Shown: in pieces, positions 5,735-6,862 of the stretch | How positions within the stretch are numbered: position 1 is the first letter of the stretch | How the letters are laid out: every line of letters starts with the position of its first letter | NCBI GenBank assembly: GCA_031277435.1 | Contig: JAITMI010000028.1 | Span: forward strand, 1-6,862 | From: Pseudomonadales bacterium | Lineage (GTDB): Bacteria; Pseudomonadota; Gammaproteobacteria; Pseudomonadales; Pseudohongiellaceae | Direction of reading: 5' to 3' | DNA: 6,862 nt | Notes under the pieces: model-generated | What the model was told of the DNA's origin: nothing | Database searches by the model: none | What the model saw: the letters and a program-made list of their open reading frames with translations, nothing else | Position numbers and translations under genes: made by a program

Positions 5735-6571
5735 TTAATTGACCGCCGCGAGTTCCGCCGCGCGGCTGGCGGCGGCCTGGAGCGCGCGCGCCACCAGTTC
5801 CTGGTAGCCGCCTTGCTCAAACTGTGCGAGCGCGGCGGCGGTAGTGCCACCGGGGGAGGTGACGCGGCGGCGCAATTCGCCCGGTTCCACGGCGCTTTCG
5901 ATGGCCAGCTTGGCGGCGCCGAACGCGGTTTGCAAACACAAGGGCCGCGCGACTTCCGCGCTCAGGCCCAATGCGATGGCGGCCTGTTCCATCGCTTCCA
6001 TCATCAGAAAGAAATACGCGGGGCCGGAGCCGGACAGCGCGGTGACGGCGTCGAGCTGCGCTTCGTGTTCCAGCCAGCAAACGATGCCCACCGCCTGCAA
6101 AATGGCCGTGGCCTGCTGTTTTTGCGCGTCGCTCACCGCCGCGTTGGCGTATAGCCCCGAGGCGCCGGCCTGCACCAGCGCCGGAGTATTGGGCATACAG
6201 CGCACGATGGCTTGCTCTGGGTGCGTCCACGCTTGCAGGCTGTGAATCTGGATGCCGGCGGCGATCGAGAGCAAGAGGCGTGGCCGCACGCATAGCGCCT
6301 CCCGCACCTCGCGCAGCACGCCGCCGAGCACCTGTGGCTTGACCGCCAGCATCACCACGTCGCAGGCCGCCGCTACGGTGGCGTTGTTGGCGCTGGTGCG
6401 GAGACCGCGCGCCGCCAGCGGGCTCAGGTGTTCGGCGTTGTGATCGGAGGCATGCAGTTGGCCGGGCGCGACGCCGGTGCGGATGAGGCCCTCGATCAGG
6501 GCCGTGGCCATGTTGCCGGCGCCGATGAAGCCGATGGTGAGTTGGGAGTTGGTGAGCTGAGAGTTGAGCAT
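5735..6571 (-). CDS. proC: Pyrroline-5-carboxylate reductase
   Basis: A 278-aa cytoplasmic enzyme that reduces 1-pyrroline-5-carboxylate to L-proline with NAD(P)H, the last step of proline synthesis. The N-terminal Rossmann motif is IGFIGAGNMATALIEGL (13-29), followed by VVMLAVKPQ (72-80), VRCMPNTPALVQAGASGLY (123-141), the dimer and active-site region DAVTALSGSGPAYFF (174-188) and the family signature VTSPGGTTAAAL (237-248). Length is normal. The first ten residues (MLNSQLTNSQ) are unusual: a short tandem repeat lies directly after the ATG and encodes NSQLT twice, so the extension before the conserved core is repeat-derived. No later start codon would preserve the Rossmann motif, so this ATG or one upstream is needed. 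No Shine-Dalgarno sequence is evident. It is often preceded by yggS; here a different, unidentified gene lies upstream. Confidence 0.97.
   Translation of the reverse strand: MLNSQLTNSQLTIGFIGAGNMATALIEGLIRTGVAPGQLHASDHNAEHLSPLAARGLRTSANNATVAAACDVVMLAVKPQVLGGVLREVREALCVRPRLLLSIAAGIQIHSLQAWTHPEQAIVRCMPNTPALVQAGASGLYANAAVSDAQKQQATAILQAVGIVCWLEHEAQLDAVTALSGSGPAYFFLMMEAMEQAAIALGLSAEVARPLCLQTAFGAAKLAIESAVEPGELRRRVTSPGGTTAAALAQFEQGGYQELVARALQAAASRAAELAAVN
6536..6568. repeat. Degenerate heptamer / 15-bp tandem repeat at the proC start
   Basis: On the plus strand AGTTGGG (6540), AGTTGGT (6547), then after one extra G AGCTGAG (6555) and AGTTGAG (6562) form four imperfect copies of a heptamer close to AGTTGRG. 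Seen as a 15-bp tandem repeat on the minus strand, the two copies (6565-6551 and 6550-6536) differ at two positions and both encode Asn-Ser-Gln-Leu-Thr. The repeat begins two codons after the proC start. Confidence 0.6.
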
Positions 6572-6638
6572 CGTGGCATTTTACATGAAGGCGCAAAGAT
6601 TGCTGGTGCCGGGGCTGGGTGAAGGGAAACGGCTTGTA

Positions 6639-6862
6639 TCAGCGCGCCGCCCGCTCCACGAATTCAAAGAACTCGTCGCCGAAGCGATCATAGAGCGCCA
6701 TCAGAGGCGTTTCCCGGTGGCGTTCGAGATAGCGCAGGAATTCCCGCGCGGCATTTTGCACGTCGGTTTGTTCAGTCGCGTAGCCGCCGGCGGCAAACGC
6801 GGGAATCAGGAGGTCGTACAGTTTCAAGATGCGCTGAAATTCCGGGATGATGTGTTCGGAGC
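6639..6862 (-). CDS. Unidentified protein, C-terminal end (runs off right edge)
   Basis: A reading frame open to the right edge of the window ends at TGA (6641-6639) and shows the last 73 or so residues of a protein, starting SEHIIPEFQRILKLYDLL. I do not recognise the family. The visible part is mostly charged, aromatic-rich and probably helical: QNAAREFLRYLERHRETP and MALYDRFGDEFFEFVERAAR look amphipathic, and no membrane segment or cysteine is present. An in-frame TTG at 6827 could begin a 62-aa protein, but the frame stays open upstream with similar composition and no better start, so I treat this as a truncated 3' end. It is on the same strand as proC, 67 nt upstream. It does not resemble the end of YggS or PilT, the usual neighbours of proC here. 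Confidence 0.55.
   Translation of the reverse strand, partial: SEHIIPEFQRILKLYDLLIPAFAAGGYATEQTDVQNAAREFLRYLERHRETPLMALYDRFGDEFFEFVERAAR

Noticed and set aside
5817..6596. A 259-codon minus-strand frame overlapping proC
   Set aside because: It is an alternative frame of proC with an Arg/His/Gly-rich translation. proC has all its family signatures, so this is a shadow.
1..6862. CRISPR array, tRNA, rRNA, insertion sequence, phage genes or a SAM/met riboswitch
   Set aside because: No regularly spaced direct repeats, no tRNA or rRNA sequence, no transposase or phage-like protein, and no leader long enough for a riboswitch upstream of metX, which starts one base after yggT.

Overview
The window is a compact run of genes, all read from the minus strand. 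The gene order (minus-strand direction: proC, yggT, metX, metW, a DUF4426 gene, rdgB, hemW, phzF) is the arrangement I associate with the proC/yggT/metXW/rdgB/hemW neighbourhood of non-enteric gammaproteobacteria such as Pseudomonas and its relatives. The sequence is GC-rich, with strong G/C preference at third codon positions. I would place the source as a gammaproteobacterium outside the Enterobacterales and cannot go lower than that.

Layout from right to left, in the direction of transcription. The right edge holds the C-terminal end of an unidentified gene (6639-6862). After a 67-nt gap comes proC (proline synthesis). An AT-rich 29-nt spacer leads to yggT (inner-membrane protein). Then follow metX and metW (homoserine acylation for methionine synthesis), a secreted DUF4426 protein, rdgB (clean-up of non-canonical purine triphosphates), hemW (radical-SAM haem chaperone family) and a PhzF-family isomerase. 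Most junctions from yggT to phzF are within 1-20 nt or overlap: yggT/metX 1 nt apart, metX/metW sharing one base, metW/DUF4426 9 nt apart at the preferred start, rdgB/hemW overlapping by 19 nt, and hemW/phzF overlapping as ATGA. This fits one transcript with coupled translation. The exception is the 94-nt DUF4426/rdgB spacer, which carries a GC-rich REP-like hairpin.

After phzF, a 100-nt spacer without an obvious terminator carries a candidate promoter and a small palindrome. These precede the start of a Phd/YefM-type antitoxin gene that runs off the left edge; any partner toxin lies outside the window.

Functionally the cluster is housekeeping: amino-acid synthesis (Pro, Met), nucleotide sanitation, a haem/radical-SAM protein and two poorly understood envelope proteins (YggT, DUF4426). 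I see no CRISPR array, insertion sequence, rRNA, tRNA or prophage signal, and no convincing new multi-gene system. The points most worth a second look are the DUF4426 protein held inside this operon, the REP-like element, the degenerate heptamer repeat at the proC start, and the unidentified gene upstream of proC where yggS is often found.
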